Shown: in pieces, positions 1 through 8,522 of the stretch
Numbering within the stretch: position 1 is the stretch's first letter
Layout of the letters: each line of letters opens with the position of its first letter
Assembly (NCBI GenBank): GCA_946612115.1
Contig: CAMOEI010000011.1
Coordinates: 1-32,755 of the forward strand
Source of the DNA: an uncultured Caryophanales bacterium
GTDB lineage: Bacteria > Bacillota_I > Bacilli_A > RFN20 > CAG-826
Direction of reading: 5' to 3'
Length of the DNA: 32,755 nt
Program-made: the position numbers and the translations under genes
Notes under the pieces: model-generated
The model's input: only the letters and a program-made list of their open reading frames with translations
Told to the model about the DNA's origin: nothing
Databases searched by the model: none

Positions 1-56
1 CCAGACTATCTGGGGGTTTTAACTCGCTCAGCCTTTGCAGACTGGCTCAGACAAAG

Positions 57-86
57 AAAAAACTGGGATAACCCAGTTTTATTTTT
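57..86 (-). terminator. Bidirectional terminator ending the ten-gene operon
   Basis: A 9-bp hairpin (arms 59-67 and 72-80, 4-nt loop) has A-runs on its left and T-runs on its right, so it can end transcription on both strands. On the minus strand it overlaps the stop codon of the last operon gene by two bases. Bases 1-50 hold a smaller inverted repeat (CCAGA/TCTGG at 1-13, followed by GGGTTTT). They may be the tail of a convergent plus-strand gene outside the window, but no reading frame there can be chosen with confidence. Confidence 0.85.
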
Positions 87-3000
87 CGTAAGAGATCAAC
101 GCTGTGATTAAGTCTGCACGAGTGAGTGGTTTATAGAGGTAGTAACCTTGGACCATCATCTCATCATCAAGATCTTTAAGCATCATGAGTTGATTTTCGT
201 TTTCAACACCAACAGCAGCCACTCCCATCTTTGCTTTCTTAGCGTTATTAACCATTTCTCTAAGGGAGTTATATTTAACTTGGTCAGTCTCGATAGCTAA
301 GATAATGTCTCTAGCAACTTTCACTTCTTTAAATCCTAAAAATGAAAGTTCTTCAATATCAATATATTGACCTGTATATCTATCGCAAGAGAATAAAATC
401 TTATATTTCTCGAGTTGAGAAGCAAAGCTTCTAATCTTTTCTTTGTTATTAGGAATAACTTCTTCAGGAATTTCAAGAGAGACGAATCCATTTGGAAGAT
501 GATTCTCTTCACATAAAGAGATAAGCTTAGCAACTAATTCTTCGTTATCTAAATATGTTTGGTCAATGTTAATAGCAATACGGTTAAATTGGTTAATCTT
601 AAAGATGTTGTTTCCGTATTCTTTATACATCATACCGACAAAGTTAATGATAGATTCGGTAATCATGCCGGTCTTATTTTCTTGTTCGGCAATTGTGGAA
701 ATCTCTTGAGCGTTAAAGAAGACGTTTCTATGCGCGTCAGCAATACGTAAAAGAATTTCAGCTCCATAAATATGTTCATCTTTAACTCTGACGATTGGTT
801 GTAAGTTCATCGATGTTGAATTGTGTCCTGAGAATTCTTTCTCCAATGTAGAGATCATGAATTCACGTTTAGATGCACTTCTTTCGATATCGTAATCAGA
901 GAAGTAAATATAATCTTTGTGTTCTCTTCTTTCTCTATAGAATTCACCTAAATGTCTAAATAAGTCTTCTGCATGCGCATAGCCACGAGGATAACCTGTA
1001 GCAAGATAGGTAATGCTAAGAGGATGGAAGTCATTATTGTTATAGTATGACTGTTTACTAAGTGGATAAATATTCTCAATTTTAGTAATGATATCTTTAT
1101 GTCCGTTGGATGGTAAATGGATCGCCAAAGTTGAGGCATTATAGTAATAAATATCGTCAATTCCGAGCTTATTCTTTAAATTTCTCACGTAATCTCTAAC
1201 TAAATAGGAATATCCTTCTCCGCCAATTTTATGGAGAATATCTTCAACGTTTTCAATTTTTAATAAAAGAATATATCCACGCCCGCTAGAGATGAATTCA
1301 TTTTTTATCGCGTTAAAGAACGCTCTATAGGAATAAACTAAGAAGTCCTCTTGATATAAGTCTCCAACAAGTTCATCTTTCTCTAAATGTTTAATAAAGA
1401 CCACTCCATCTTTATCATTTTTATCTGATAAAGTCATAGAAGCCTCAAAGGAGTTATCTTGAATTTCGAAGTACTTTTTCTTCTTTGCAGAATATGGACA
1501 ATCGCGGCATCTTTTATCTAGGCCAAACATTGCCTTGTAACATTTTTCTCCAACTTTAATTTTTGGGAAAATCTTTTTCATGTTATTAGATAAATATGTA
1601 ATGTTGTAATCATTATCGATGTGATAAGCATACATATTGGATAAGGCTAAGATACTTTCATTTTCATTCTGCTTACTATCCGCATAGTCAGCAATCTCAC
1701 GTTTTTCAAAATAGTTTTCAATTCTAAGAGCGACAATATAGAAGGTTTCTCTTAAATATGTATTCAACTTTAAATCTCTATTTCTATTAAAGATATAAAC
1801 AACAGCAATAATTCTATTATTATCTAAATCCTTAATGACGTAATAAATACCACTTTGGATACCATACTGTCCTAAGCATTGTTGAAGTGATAAGTTAGCA
1901 TGAGTACTTGTTGAAAAATAATAAGCATCATCTTCATCAGTGGTTTCACCCAATGTCTTAATAAAGTCTTCTTTAACAATTCCATCAGCAAATAATCCAG
2001 TTTTGCTAGATGCAATATATGAATAATATTGGTTCATTGATTTGTTATAAGCGATGATTCCACCTTCATCAACATCAATGAAATTACAAATCGCATCAAA
2101 GATGTTCTTTAATAATGCATCGTTTTGTTCATTATTAGTGGATGAATAATCTAAGTTAGATAAGGCATTAACAATTTTAGAAGTATAGTTAAGGTTCATT
2201 GATGTATTCATCATCAATTTAGTGCCAACATTGTTTTTAAGTCTTGATGGCAAATATAAGTTATATGGCTTTCCTTGTTGCTTGGCGTATTTTAAATCAC
2301 CTAAAATCATTTCCTCATTTGAATAAGGATAAGCAACAATCGCATATTTTGCTAAGACGTTCCTTAAGCCTCTTTCATCGCGGATCATAATTGATGATTT
2401 AGTAACCACTAAATTGAGTTTCTCTTTGATCTCTGCGAAAGAATCAATGACAGGAATATAAATCAAAATTGATTTATTATTTTCACCGAACATATATAAA
2501 ACATTATCGTGTTCTTTAAATAAATCACGATATAAGCTTAATAATCTATTCTTATCCACATCAGTCAATTCAAAGCCACTAGGCAACTCAAAAAACGCCT
2601 CGATGACAACATTTCTAAATGATTGAGAGACGAAGATAATATTAGAGATATTGTTTTTAAAACTCTTATAAGTGATAAGATTTTTCTCTTTATCAACATA
2701 TTCTAAATTGATATGAGAATAATCAGGATCTTTAAGCATCAAGAAAGAAGATTCTAATTTAGATTTAATATCGTTCGTAGCTTTATCAAGCATCTGAATC
2801 TCACGAATATTACTATCTCCATAACTAACGAGATTCATATCATTATTTCTAATCTTATTAATATTTGTATAAGTAGTTTCAAATAACTGTTTATAGAAAG
2901 TCTTTTTTAATCTTCTAGATAATCTGATATAGAAAACAAAATATGCGACTAAAGTAACAAGAGCGACTGCGTCAAAAATAAAAATAAAGACTAAAGAACG

Positions 3001-3123
3001 CGTATATGCATAAGAAGTGATTAAAGCGATTGTAGACACTAAGAAAACCGCAACAGTGAATGCAGGAATAAGCGTATAGCCTTTATAAGTAGAGAGGAGA
3101 TTTCTTTTCTTTTTATTCTTCAT
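79..3123 (-). CDS. Membrane protein with degenerate GGDEF, GAF, PAS and EAL domains
   Basis: This 1014-residue protein has two N-terminal membrane helices (about 17-40 and 43-67). A GGDEF-like fold without its motif follows (about 150-295), then a GAF-like region (310-475) and a PAS-like segment (490-560) with cysteines C528, C539 and C542. A second GGDEF-like domain has the motif replaced by residues 662-666, and a C-terminal EAL-like domain spans 770-1010. Key EAL residues are lost: the signature reads EIL at 789, the DDFG position reads CDRY at 913-916, KID reads KVA at 935, and the glutamate of EGVE is V971. It is therefore probably not an enzyme but a c-di-GMP or redox-responsive receptor or scaffold (inference). 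The start has GGAG 8 bases upstream and lies 5 bases after the previous stop. It is the last gene of the riboswitch-controlled operon. Confidence 0.85.
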   Translation of the reverse strand: MKNKKKRNLLSTYKGYTLIPAFTVAVFLVSTIALITSYAYTRSLVFIFIFDAVALVTLVAYFVFYIRLSRRLKKTFYKQLFETTYTNINKIRNNDMNLVSYGDSNIREIQMLDKATNDIKSKLESSFLMLKDPDYSHINLEYVDKEKNLITYKSFKNNISNIIFVSQSFRNVVIEAFFELPSGFELTDVDKNRLLSLYRDLFKEHDNVLYMFGENNKSILIYIPVIDSFAEIKEKLNLVVTKSSIMIRDERGLRNVLAKYAIVAYPYSNEEMILGDLKYAKQQGKPYNLYLPSRLKNNVGTKLMMNTSMNLNYTSKIVNALSNLDYSSTNNEQNDALLKNIFDAICNFIDVDEGGIIAYNKSMNQYYSYIASSKTGLFADGIVKEDFIKTLGETTDEDDAYYFSTSTHANLSLQQCLGQYGIQSGIYYVIKDLDNNRIIAVVYIFNRNRDLKLNTYLRETFYIVALRIENYFEKREIADYADSKQNENESILALSNMYAYHIDNDYNITYLSNNMKKIFPKIKVGEKCYKAMFGLDKRCRDCPYSAKKKKYFEIQDNSFEASMTLSDKNDKDGVVFIKHLEKDELVGDLYQEDFLVYSYRAFFNAIKNEFISSGRGYILLLKIENVEDILHKIGGEGYSYLVRDYVRNLKNKLGIDDIYYYNASTLAIHLPSNGHKDIITKIENIYPLSKQSYYNNNDFHPLSITYLATGYPRGYAHAEDLFRHLGEFYRERREHKDYIYFSDYDIERSASKREFMISTLEKEFSGHNSTSMNLQPIVRVKDEHIYGAEILLRIADAHRNVFFNAQEISTIAEQENKTGMITESIINFVGMMYKEYGNNIFKINQFNRIAINIDQTYLDNEELVAKLISLCEENHLPNGFVSLEIPEEVIPNNKEKIRSFASQLEKYKILFSCDRYTGQYIDIEELSFLGFKEVKVARDIILAIETDQVKYNSLREMVNNAKKAKMGVAAVGVENENQLMMLKDLDDEMMVQGYYLYKPLTRADLITALISYEK

Positions 3124-3128
3124 ATCGT

Positions 3129-3857
3129 TTACTCCAAAATATCACTTCTACTGATGTCGTTGATCGTTGAAATAACCGCTTTACCTAAATCGATATATGT
3201 AGATAATACATCTGAATAAGATTCTAAATTATTAACTCTAGAAAGATTATTCTCAACAACCTTACAGGCAACAAAAGGAACTTTCCTTAAAGTTGATGTA
3301 ACAGCGATACCAGCAGTGTTTTGATCAACAACAATCATTTCATTGTCTAAACTAAAAGCGGATTTTCTTTCTTTCAATGTATTTAGCATTTCATTAGAAA
3401 AATTATTTGTAGAAAGGAAAACGCCTTGATAATAGTTGATTTTAATTCTTCGATCTAAACCTTTACAAATATAGCCTAAAATGTCATTTTGAACCGCAAA
3501 TTCCCTATCAAATCCCGGAATTTGTCCAATCGCGACATTTTCAAACATCGTTAAATCAACATTCGCATCAATGACTTTTTTACTAACAACGATATCGCCG
3601 TTTTTAAGTTTACTTGACACGGACATACATCTACCAACAGAGATAACTAAATCAACGAAATAATTGTCAAGAATGTGCATTAAAATCGAACTTGATAAAG
3701 TCGAAGTGTATAAGTCTGAAACAATAATCGCATCTTGAGAGAAAATTGTTCCAATAGAGATTTTATATTTCTCTAAAATTACTTCTTCTCTACGGTTAGC
3801 AAGAACGGAGTCAAAATATAAAATATCGTCGTGAGTTTCACCTACAATAACAATCAT
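3129..3857 (-). CDS. Catalytically degenerate MTA/SAH nucleosidase-fold protein
   Basis: The 242-residue product follows the nucleoside phosphorylase / 5'-methylthioadenosine nucleosidase fold: an N-terminal VIVG strand, a GDIVVS segment, then V-D-L-T and GQIPGF, and a late VPFVACK strand. All three residues essential in the E. coli enzyme look changed by hand alignment. Glu12 is Asp, Glu174 in the EMEA segment is Asn within VDQNTA, and Asp197 of the SD motif is Asn within VENN. It may bind a nucleoside or nucleotide without cleaving it (inference). Its ATG overlaps the TAA of the upstream EAL gene by one base (TAATG), with AGGAG about 10 bases upstream, so the two are translationally coupled. 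The fold call is fairly firm; the loss of activity rests on a hand alignment. Confidence 0.7.
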   Translation of the reverse strand: MIVIVGETHDDILYFDSVLANRREEVILEKYKISIGTIFSQDAIIVSDLYTSTLSSSILMHILDNYFVDLVISVGRCMSVSSKLKNGDIVVSKKVIDANVDLTMFENVAIGQIPGFDREFAVQNDILGYICKGLDRRIKINYYQGVFLSTNNFSNEMLNTLKERKSAFSLDNEMIVVDQNTAGIAVTSTLRKVPFVACKVVENNLSRVNNLESYSDVLSTYIDLGKAVISTINDISRSDILE

Positions 3858-5422
3858 TATTTTTTCGCTCCTTTCTTTTCTTCTTTTTCAAATTGAGCTT
3901 TAACAAGTTCATTATAATCTCCAATTGGAAGAGGTCTAGAATAATAGAACCCTTGAATGGTGTCGATCTTAAGCTTACGTAACAAATCAACTTGTTCTTT
4001 TGTTTCTACACCTTCAATAATCGCTTCCATGTTATTAACATGAGCGAGCTCGATAAGGTAATGAACAATCGATTCAGTTCTTGTATCGGTTAAGATTCTA
4101 TCAGTAAATGATTTATCGATCTTAATCGCATCAAATGGAATTTGTCTAATGTTATCAATTTGAGAATAACCAACACCAAAGTCATCCATTAAAACACGAA
4201 CCCCTAAAGACTTTAATCTTCTAATAACAGATAAAGATAAGAATTTATTAACTTGAGATGTTGTTTCAACAATTTCAATTTCTAGATATTTAGGTGGAAC
4301 ATCATACTTTTTTAAAGTATCCACAATAGTATCTAGGAATGATCTAGAGAAGAATTCATATAATGAGAAGTTAACTGAAACAGGTAAGACATGCCTTCCT
4401 CTTTTTAGAGCCTCTCCTAAATCTTTAACAGCGAGTTCAAAAACTCTAACGTCAATCGCATTAAGTAAACCAGCCTTTTCGGCGTCATCGATAAATTTAT
4501 TTGGACCTAAAACACCGAGTTCTGGATGATTCCATCTCGCTAAAGCTTCACAAGAAACAAATCTTTTTTCCTTAACGGAATATTTAGGTTGATAGAAAGG
4601 AATAATTTCATTATTCTCTAAGGCTTTATAGATTCTAGAACTACTACTTGCAGTAATATCTCTAAAAGACTTTTTAAAGTATGTAAATGATTCATAATTC
4701 TTTTCAGAATAATCTCTAGCAATAAGCGCGTCTTCAATCGCTGAAACGATGGATTCGTCTTTCTCCATTAACTTAATCCCGTAGAAAGGTTGAACCCAGA
4801 TTTTAACTTTATCTTCATTAACCATTCTGAAGCATTCATTAGAGATATCACTCATTAATTTAGACACTAATGAATTATCGTTAGTGAATAAACAGAACAA
4901 GAACATTCCTCTAGAGAAACCATAGACGATATTTCTAGAATCATAAGTTCCATTATTTCTCGCAAATAACTTGTCTAAGAATTTCGCTAATTGAAGATTT
5001 AAATTAGTGAGAATTCTTTCTCTACCTCTATTAGAGGTAATCTCTAACGCGGTCGGAGTAAAAATCATTACATATCGATCTTTTTTAAGATATTGACGTC
5101 TATGAGATAATCTATCAGCTCTCAACTTGAAAGCGTCAAGATTATAGAATTGAGATGGCTCTCCTAATGTATAACTATTTTCAATAATTAATTGATTAAT
5201 GAATCTCTTTTCAGAAGTAATCGCTAATCCTGAAGAAACAAATATCACAGCAAAGCCAACTTCAAAGACTGCAAATAAAACAATAAGGACGACTTGTTTA
5301 TCTTTAAAGACACTAGGTAAAGCCGCTGCAACAACGATGAAAACAATAAAAGCCACCATTAAAGCAAAGCTTAACCATAAAATAATACGATAAAGAGTAA
5401 GAGGCTTAATTTTGAATTTCAT
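3857..5422 (-). CDS. Membrane EAL-domain c-di-GMP phosphodiesterase
   Basis: The protein has 521 residues from the ATG at 5422, preceded by AGGAG 7 bases upstream. A TTG at 5461 would add 13 residues but has no such site. Two membrane helices (about 10-34 and 41-66) are followed by a GGDEF-like region without its motif and a complete EAL domain (about 265-510). All hallmark residues are present: EALAR at 292, N351 in VNFS, the EIVE metal site, DDFGVG at 413, KID at 434, EGVE at 470 and the QGFYYSRP end. It should hydrolyse c-di-GMP to pGpG at the membrane. It overlaps the end of the signal peptidase gene by 17 bases. Because the operon is led by a c-di-GMP riboswitch, this enzyme would lower the signal that switches it on. 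Confidence 0.92.
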   Translation of the reverse strand: MKFKIKPLTLYRIILWLSFALMVAFIVFIVVAAALPSVFKDKQVVLIVLFAVFEVGFAVIFVSSGLAITSEKRFINQLIIENSYTLGEPSQFYNLDAFKLRADRLSHRRQYLKKDRYVMIFTPTALEITSNRGRERILTNLNLQLAKFLDKLFARNNGTYDSRNIVYGFSRGMFLFCLFTNDNSLVSKLMSDISNECFRMVNEDKVKIWVQPFYGIKLMEKDESIVSAIEDALIARDYSEKNYESFTYFKKSFRDITASSSSRIYKALENNEIIPFYQPKYSVKEKRFVSCEALARWNHPELGVLGPNKFIDDAEKAGLLNAIDVRVFELAVKDLGEALKRGRHVLPVSVNFSLYEFFSRSFLDTIVDTLKKYDVPPKYLEIEIVETTSQVNKFLSLSVIRRLKSLGVRVLMDDFGVGYSQIDNIRQIPFDAIKIDKSFTDRILTDTRTESIVHYLIELAHVNNMEAIIEGVETKEQVDLLRKLKIDTIQGFYYSRPLPIGDYNELVKAQFEKEEKKGAKK

Positions 5423-6296
5423 CTTTCTTCTCCTGTTCTTTGGCTTTACGTTTTTCTTCAATCATTTGATCTAAAAGCTCTCTCTTAAGCTTTTCTTTTT
5501 GAGCGTCATTTAAAGACGCTAATCGACCTTCACTAGAGGCAACGCTTTCTGCTTCTTCTGCTGTTTTTAATGTCTTAAAGATATCGATTGTGGATGTGAC
5601 AATTAAATATCCTGCCGGTACTAATAAAACAATGATAAGTCCAATTGGTGAAACAATAAAGTTAAAAACTTTACCTAAGAAAACATTAGTAACTTTAACT
5701 GTTCCTAAATATTGTTTTTCAGTAAATACCTGGTATTGTCCTTCTTTAGATTGTTCACCTTCATTATTAATACCAGAAGCTACAAAGATGTATCTTCCTT
5801 GTCCATACTTTGTAGTTGCGTCATAGTGAATTTCTTTAAGTCTATGGGTCATAACTCGATTAGTAACAACAACTTCTCCAGTTTGATATTCAGGAGTATC
5901 AGGAACAAATCCAGGAATGACCACTCTTTCATTTGCAAAAGTAATATCGATTTTTGCGCCTTTTTCAAAACTCTTTCTTACCGCTTCAAGATCTTCTTTG
6001 TAAGTGATAATTGCACTACTTTTTGGAATCTCAGGTTCCATAGAATCTGTTAATACAATGAAACTACCAATTCCAAATCTAATTGATTGACCATAATTTT
6101 CTTTTTTATGGATTTCTCCACTGATGTTGCCTGCAATAATAAAAGCAAAAATAAGGCCAAAAAGGACAAAGAGAATCCACTCAATAATAATACGAGCTTT
6201 GCTCTTCTTCTTTTTTGCTTTCTTTGTGGTATTATCCACCACATTATTTGTGGTTGGTTCGGTTGCCACGACATTATTCATGATTTCTTCACTCAT
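5406..6296 (-). CDS. sipW: ER-type (SipW-like) signal peptidase I
   Basis: This 296-residue protein has a charged cytoplasmic tail, a membrane helix at about 34-56, a catalytic region, a second helix at about 211-236 and a charged C-terminal tail rich in E, K and Q. The nucleophile is S85 in TDSMEP. The TNRVMTHRL segment gives H151 where bacterial type I peptidases carry lysine, which marks the ER/SipW type with a Ser-His pair. SipW enzymes process TasA-like fibre proteins in Bacillus. Here the same operon encodes several proteins with the matching signal (hydrophobic stretch ending in AWY or AWF). Start and preceding stop overlap as ATGA, so translation is coupled to the DUF2357-like gene. 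Confidence 0.92.
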   Translation of the reverse strand: MSEEIMNNVVATEPTTNNVVDNTTKKAKKKKSKARIIIEWILFVLFGLIFAFIIAGNISGEIHKKENYGQSIRFGIGSFIVLTDSMEPEIPKSSAIITYKEDLEAVRKSFEKGAKIDITFANERVVIPGFVPDTPEYQTGEVVVTNRVMTHRLKEIHYDATTKYGQGRYIFVASGINNEGEQSKEGQYQVFTEKQYLGTVKVTNVFLGKVFNFIVSPIGLIIVLLVPAGYLIVTSTIDIFKTLKTAEEAESVASSEGRLASLNDAQKEKLKRELLDQMIEEKRKAKEQEKKDEIQN

Positions 6297-8515
6297 AATT
6301 TAACAACCTTTCCACCCATCTTATTTTTGATTTCATTGGCTTTATTAAAGTCATCAAAAATATGAGCATCATTTTTATAGATAGATGTTTTCTTACTATT
6401 GATGTAATAACCTTCGTTAGTCTTAACGATGAATTTACCTGGGATAGGCGCTAATTCTTCTTTTGCTGGTTTAGCCTTTTTCTTAGGAGCTGGTGTTTTC
6501 TTTGGCTCTGGTTTCTTTTTAGGGGCAGGTTTTTTCTTAGCAGCCTTTTTAACTGGTTTTGGCTCTTCAGATTTTGCCTCTTCAACTGGTTTTACAGGCT
6601 TAGGTTCTTCCTTAGGCTTTTCCTCTTTCTTTGAAGTAGCCTTCTTTTTCGCTGGAGCTTTCTTTTTGGCTTTAGTCTTCTTTTTAACAGGTTCAACTGG
6701 TTTTTCTTCAGCGATTGGAGCTTCTTCTTTTGGTTCTTCCTTAACAGGTTCTTCCACTATTGGAGATTCAGTAACTGGTTCAGGAACATTTTCTTCTATA
6801 ACAGGTTCGCTAACTGGCTCTGATTTAATTTCTTCAATAGGAGCAGTTGGCTCTTCTGGTTTAGTTTCTTTCTTCTTAGTAACTTTCTTTTTCGCTGGAG
6901 ATTTTTTACGAGGCTTTCTTTGTTTTGGAGCAGGTTTTTCCTCTTCAATTGGTTCCTCTTCTTTAACAGGCTGCTCGCTAATCTCCTCTACTTTTTCCTC
7001 GCTAAAAATAGGTTCTTCTATTTGAACTTCTTCGGCCTTTTCTTCTTGTTCTATTGGAGATTCAGTAACTGGTTCTTCTTTAACTGGCTCAGATTGAATT
7101 TCTTCATTTTGAGCAGGATTTGCAGGAATTTCCTTAGATTTTGCGGCTTTTTTAGGTTTTTTATATTTTTTGTTATCGGTGTAGTCGCCTTTTGCTGCGG
7201 CGATAATTTCTGCACGCTTTTGATTGAGGATATCTTCTTGTTGTTGGCGAAGTTCAGCAATCTTAGCTTTGTAAGCTTCAGCCTCTTCATAATTGCGTTG
7301 TTCGATTAATTTAGCGACTTTCTTTTCGTATTTTTCAATCGCCTTTCTAATGCGGTTAAGTAAAGCTTCGATGCTCTTGATTTCATCACTGATATCTTTT
7401 TTCAATTTATATTCATCTTGGTAATAAACTTTTTCACTTCTATTAGGTTTAGCAGGTAAATCTTTTGGAGATAATTTATTTAAGTAATTGATATAAGATT
7501 CATCCGCACGGACAAAATCAACTGGTCCTTTAACTAAATCATCATAAATAAAAGATTCATCATCGATAGAATGAAGCAATTTTGGTTTATAAACTTTATT
7601 AACTTGCTTATAGACCTTATCGTTTTCAGTGTTTTCTAAGAATAAGAGATTAGAGAGTAAGATATGACCTAAGTCTTTTCTTTCTTTTTCATTGAATTCT
7701 TGGAAGTTACGATCAACTTTGAAGGCAACTCCTAAAGAATCAAACTTTTCAATGAAAAGGAAAGTTTCATAACACTTATGGTAAAGTGGATTCTTCTTAA
7801 TGATGTTAGTTAATAAAATTGGTCTTCTAACATCTTTTTCGGTCTTAAATTCCTTCATGAATGGGGAATTATAATAATAACCAATATATTCTTTTAACTT
7901 ATCAATACGGGCGATATATTCTCTAGCGGCGATACTTAAATCATCCTCTAAGGCACGCTTAACAGTAATCTTGGTTTCAATTTCAACTTCTTGACCATCG
8001 ACGATTGATTTATTTTTGACATACATGATTTCTTTTTCATCTAAAGAAACGGTCTTTTTAATAAATTCATATCGCTTGTCTATGAATAAAATTAAGCGAC
8101 GGATAAAAGTCGCTATAAATCTATTTTCGTAGGTGTGAAGTTCCTCTTTATTATATAAACCAAGAATTTTAGCAGGAACGACATCACCGTTATCTTTAAT
8201 CTCTTTAATAAACTGCGAATGGCTCGCTAAATGTTGAACGGATTCATAGTTAATCTTTTTGGCGAGCTCAATAGGCATAACTGAACCTTCTGTTGTCGTC
8301 ACTTCTCGAGGATTATTAGTGATTTGATCAAGCTCATACATACAATCTTCAATTCTTCTAATCCATTCTGGATTAAAGATGGAAGATCCTTTAAACTTCA
8401 TTCTCAAATAAGAAGTTTGTCCATGATAAATATCTTCATTCATAAGGAAATAACGTTGGTCTTTAATAGAACCAACCTTATCTAGATACTTCAAGAAGAG
8501 TTCTTTATCATTCAT
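6293..8515 (-). CDS. DUF2357-like protein with long K/P/E-rich tail, partner of AAA+ ATPase
   Basis: The 740-residue product has a globular N-terminal half (about 1-360) resembling DUF2357 proteins: an HTYENRF segment at 127-133 and a later segment about positioning at LLTN and NPLYHKCYE. A coiled-coil stretch follows (about 375-435). Roughly 240 residues rich in Lys, Pro, Glu and Ala come next, with AKKKAPAKKK-type and EEPVKEEP-type repeats. The last 50 residues form a small folded-looking module ending in GGKVVKL. DUF2357 proteins normally sit beside McrB-type AAA+ ATPases and often carry a nuclease domain; none is visible here, its place being taken by the tail. The start is 7 bases after the ATPase stop and has no clear Shine-Dalgarno site, suggesting coupling. 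It is probably cytoplasmic; the tail may bind nucleic acid or cell wall (speculative). Confidence 0.65.
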   Translation of the reverse strand: MNDKELFLKYLDKVGSIKDQRYFLMNEDIYHGQTSYLRMKFKGSSIFNPEWIRRIEDCMYELDQITNNPREVTTTEGSVMPIELAKKINYESVQHLASHSQFIKEIKDNGDVVPAKILGLYNKEELHTYENRFIATFIRRLILFIDKRYEFIKKTVSLDEKEIMYVKNKSIVDGQEVEIETKITVKRALEDDLSIAAREYIARIDKLKEYIGYYYNSPFMKEFKTEKDVRRPILLTNIIKKNPLYHKCYETFLFIEKFDSLGVAFKVDRNFQEFNEKERKDLGHILLSNLLFLENTENDKVYKQVNKVYKPKLLHSIDDESFIYDDLVKGPVDFVRADESYINYLNKLSPKDLPAKPNRSEKVYYQDEYKLKKDISDEIKSIEALLNRIRKAIEKYEKKVAKLIEQRNYEEAEAYKAKIAELRQQQEDILNQKRAEIIAAAKGDYTDNKKYKKPKKAAKSKEIPANPAQNEEIQSEPVKEEPVTESPIEQEEKAEEVQIEEPIFSEEKVEEISEQPVKEEEPIEEEKPAPKQRKPRKKSPAKKKVTKKKETKPEEPTAPIEEIKSEPVSEPVIEENVPEPVTESPIVEEPVKEEPKEEAPIAEEKPVEPVKKKTKAKKKAPAKKKATSKKEEKPKEEPKPVKPVEEAKSEEPKPVKKAAKKKPAPKKKPEPKKTPAPKKKAKPAKEELAPIPGKFIVKTNEGYYINSKKTSIYKNDAHIFDDFNKANEIKNKMGGKVVKL

Positions 8516-8522
8516 AAATTAA

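Noticed and set aside
1-111. A plus-strand frame open from the left edge to 111
   Set aside because: It runs through the terminator hairpin and into the end of the minus-strand gene; the encoded peptide is not recognisable.
3129-3857. Calling this gene a functional MTA/SAH nucleosidase (mtnN)
   Set aside because: The three catalytic positions appear substituted, so only the fold is claimed.
5420-5461. TTG start at 5461 for the EAL gene
   Set aside because: ATG at 5422 has AGGAG at the ideal distance; the longer form would begin inside the peptidase gene with no ribosome site.
6429-7025. Long open frame on the plus strand (198 codons) opposite the DUF2357-like tail
   Set aside because: It mirrors the low-complexity K/P/E repeats of the real gene; its product is a repetitive Gly/Ser/Phe string with no domain.
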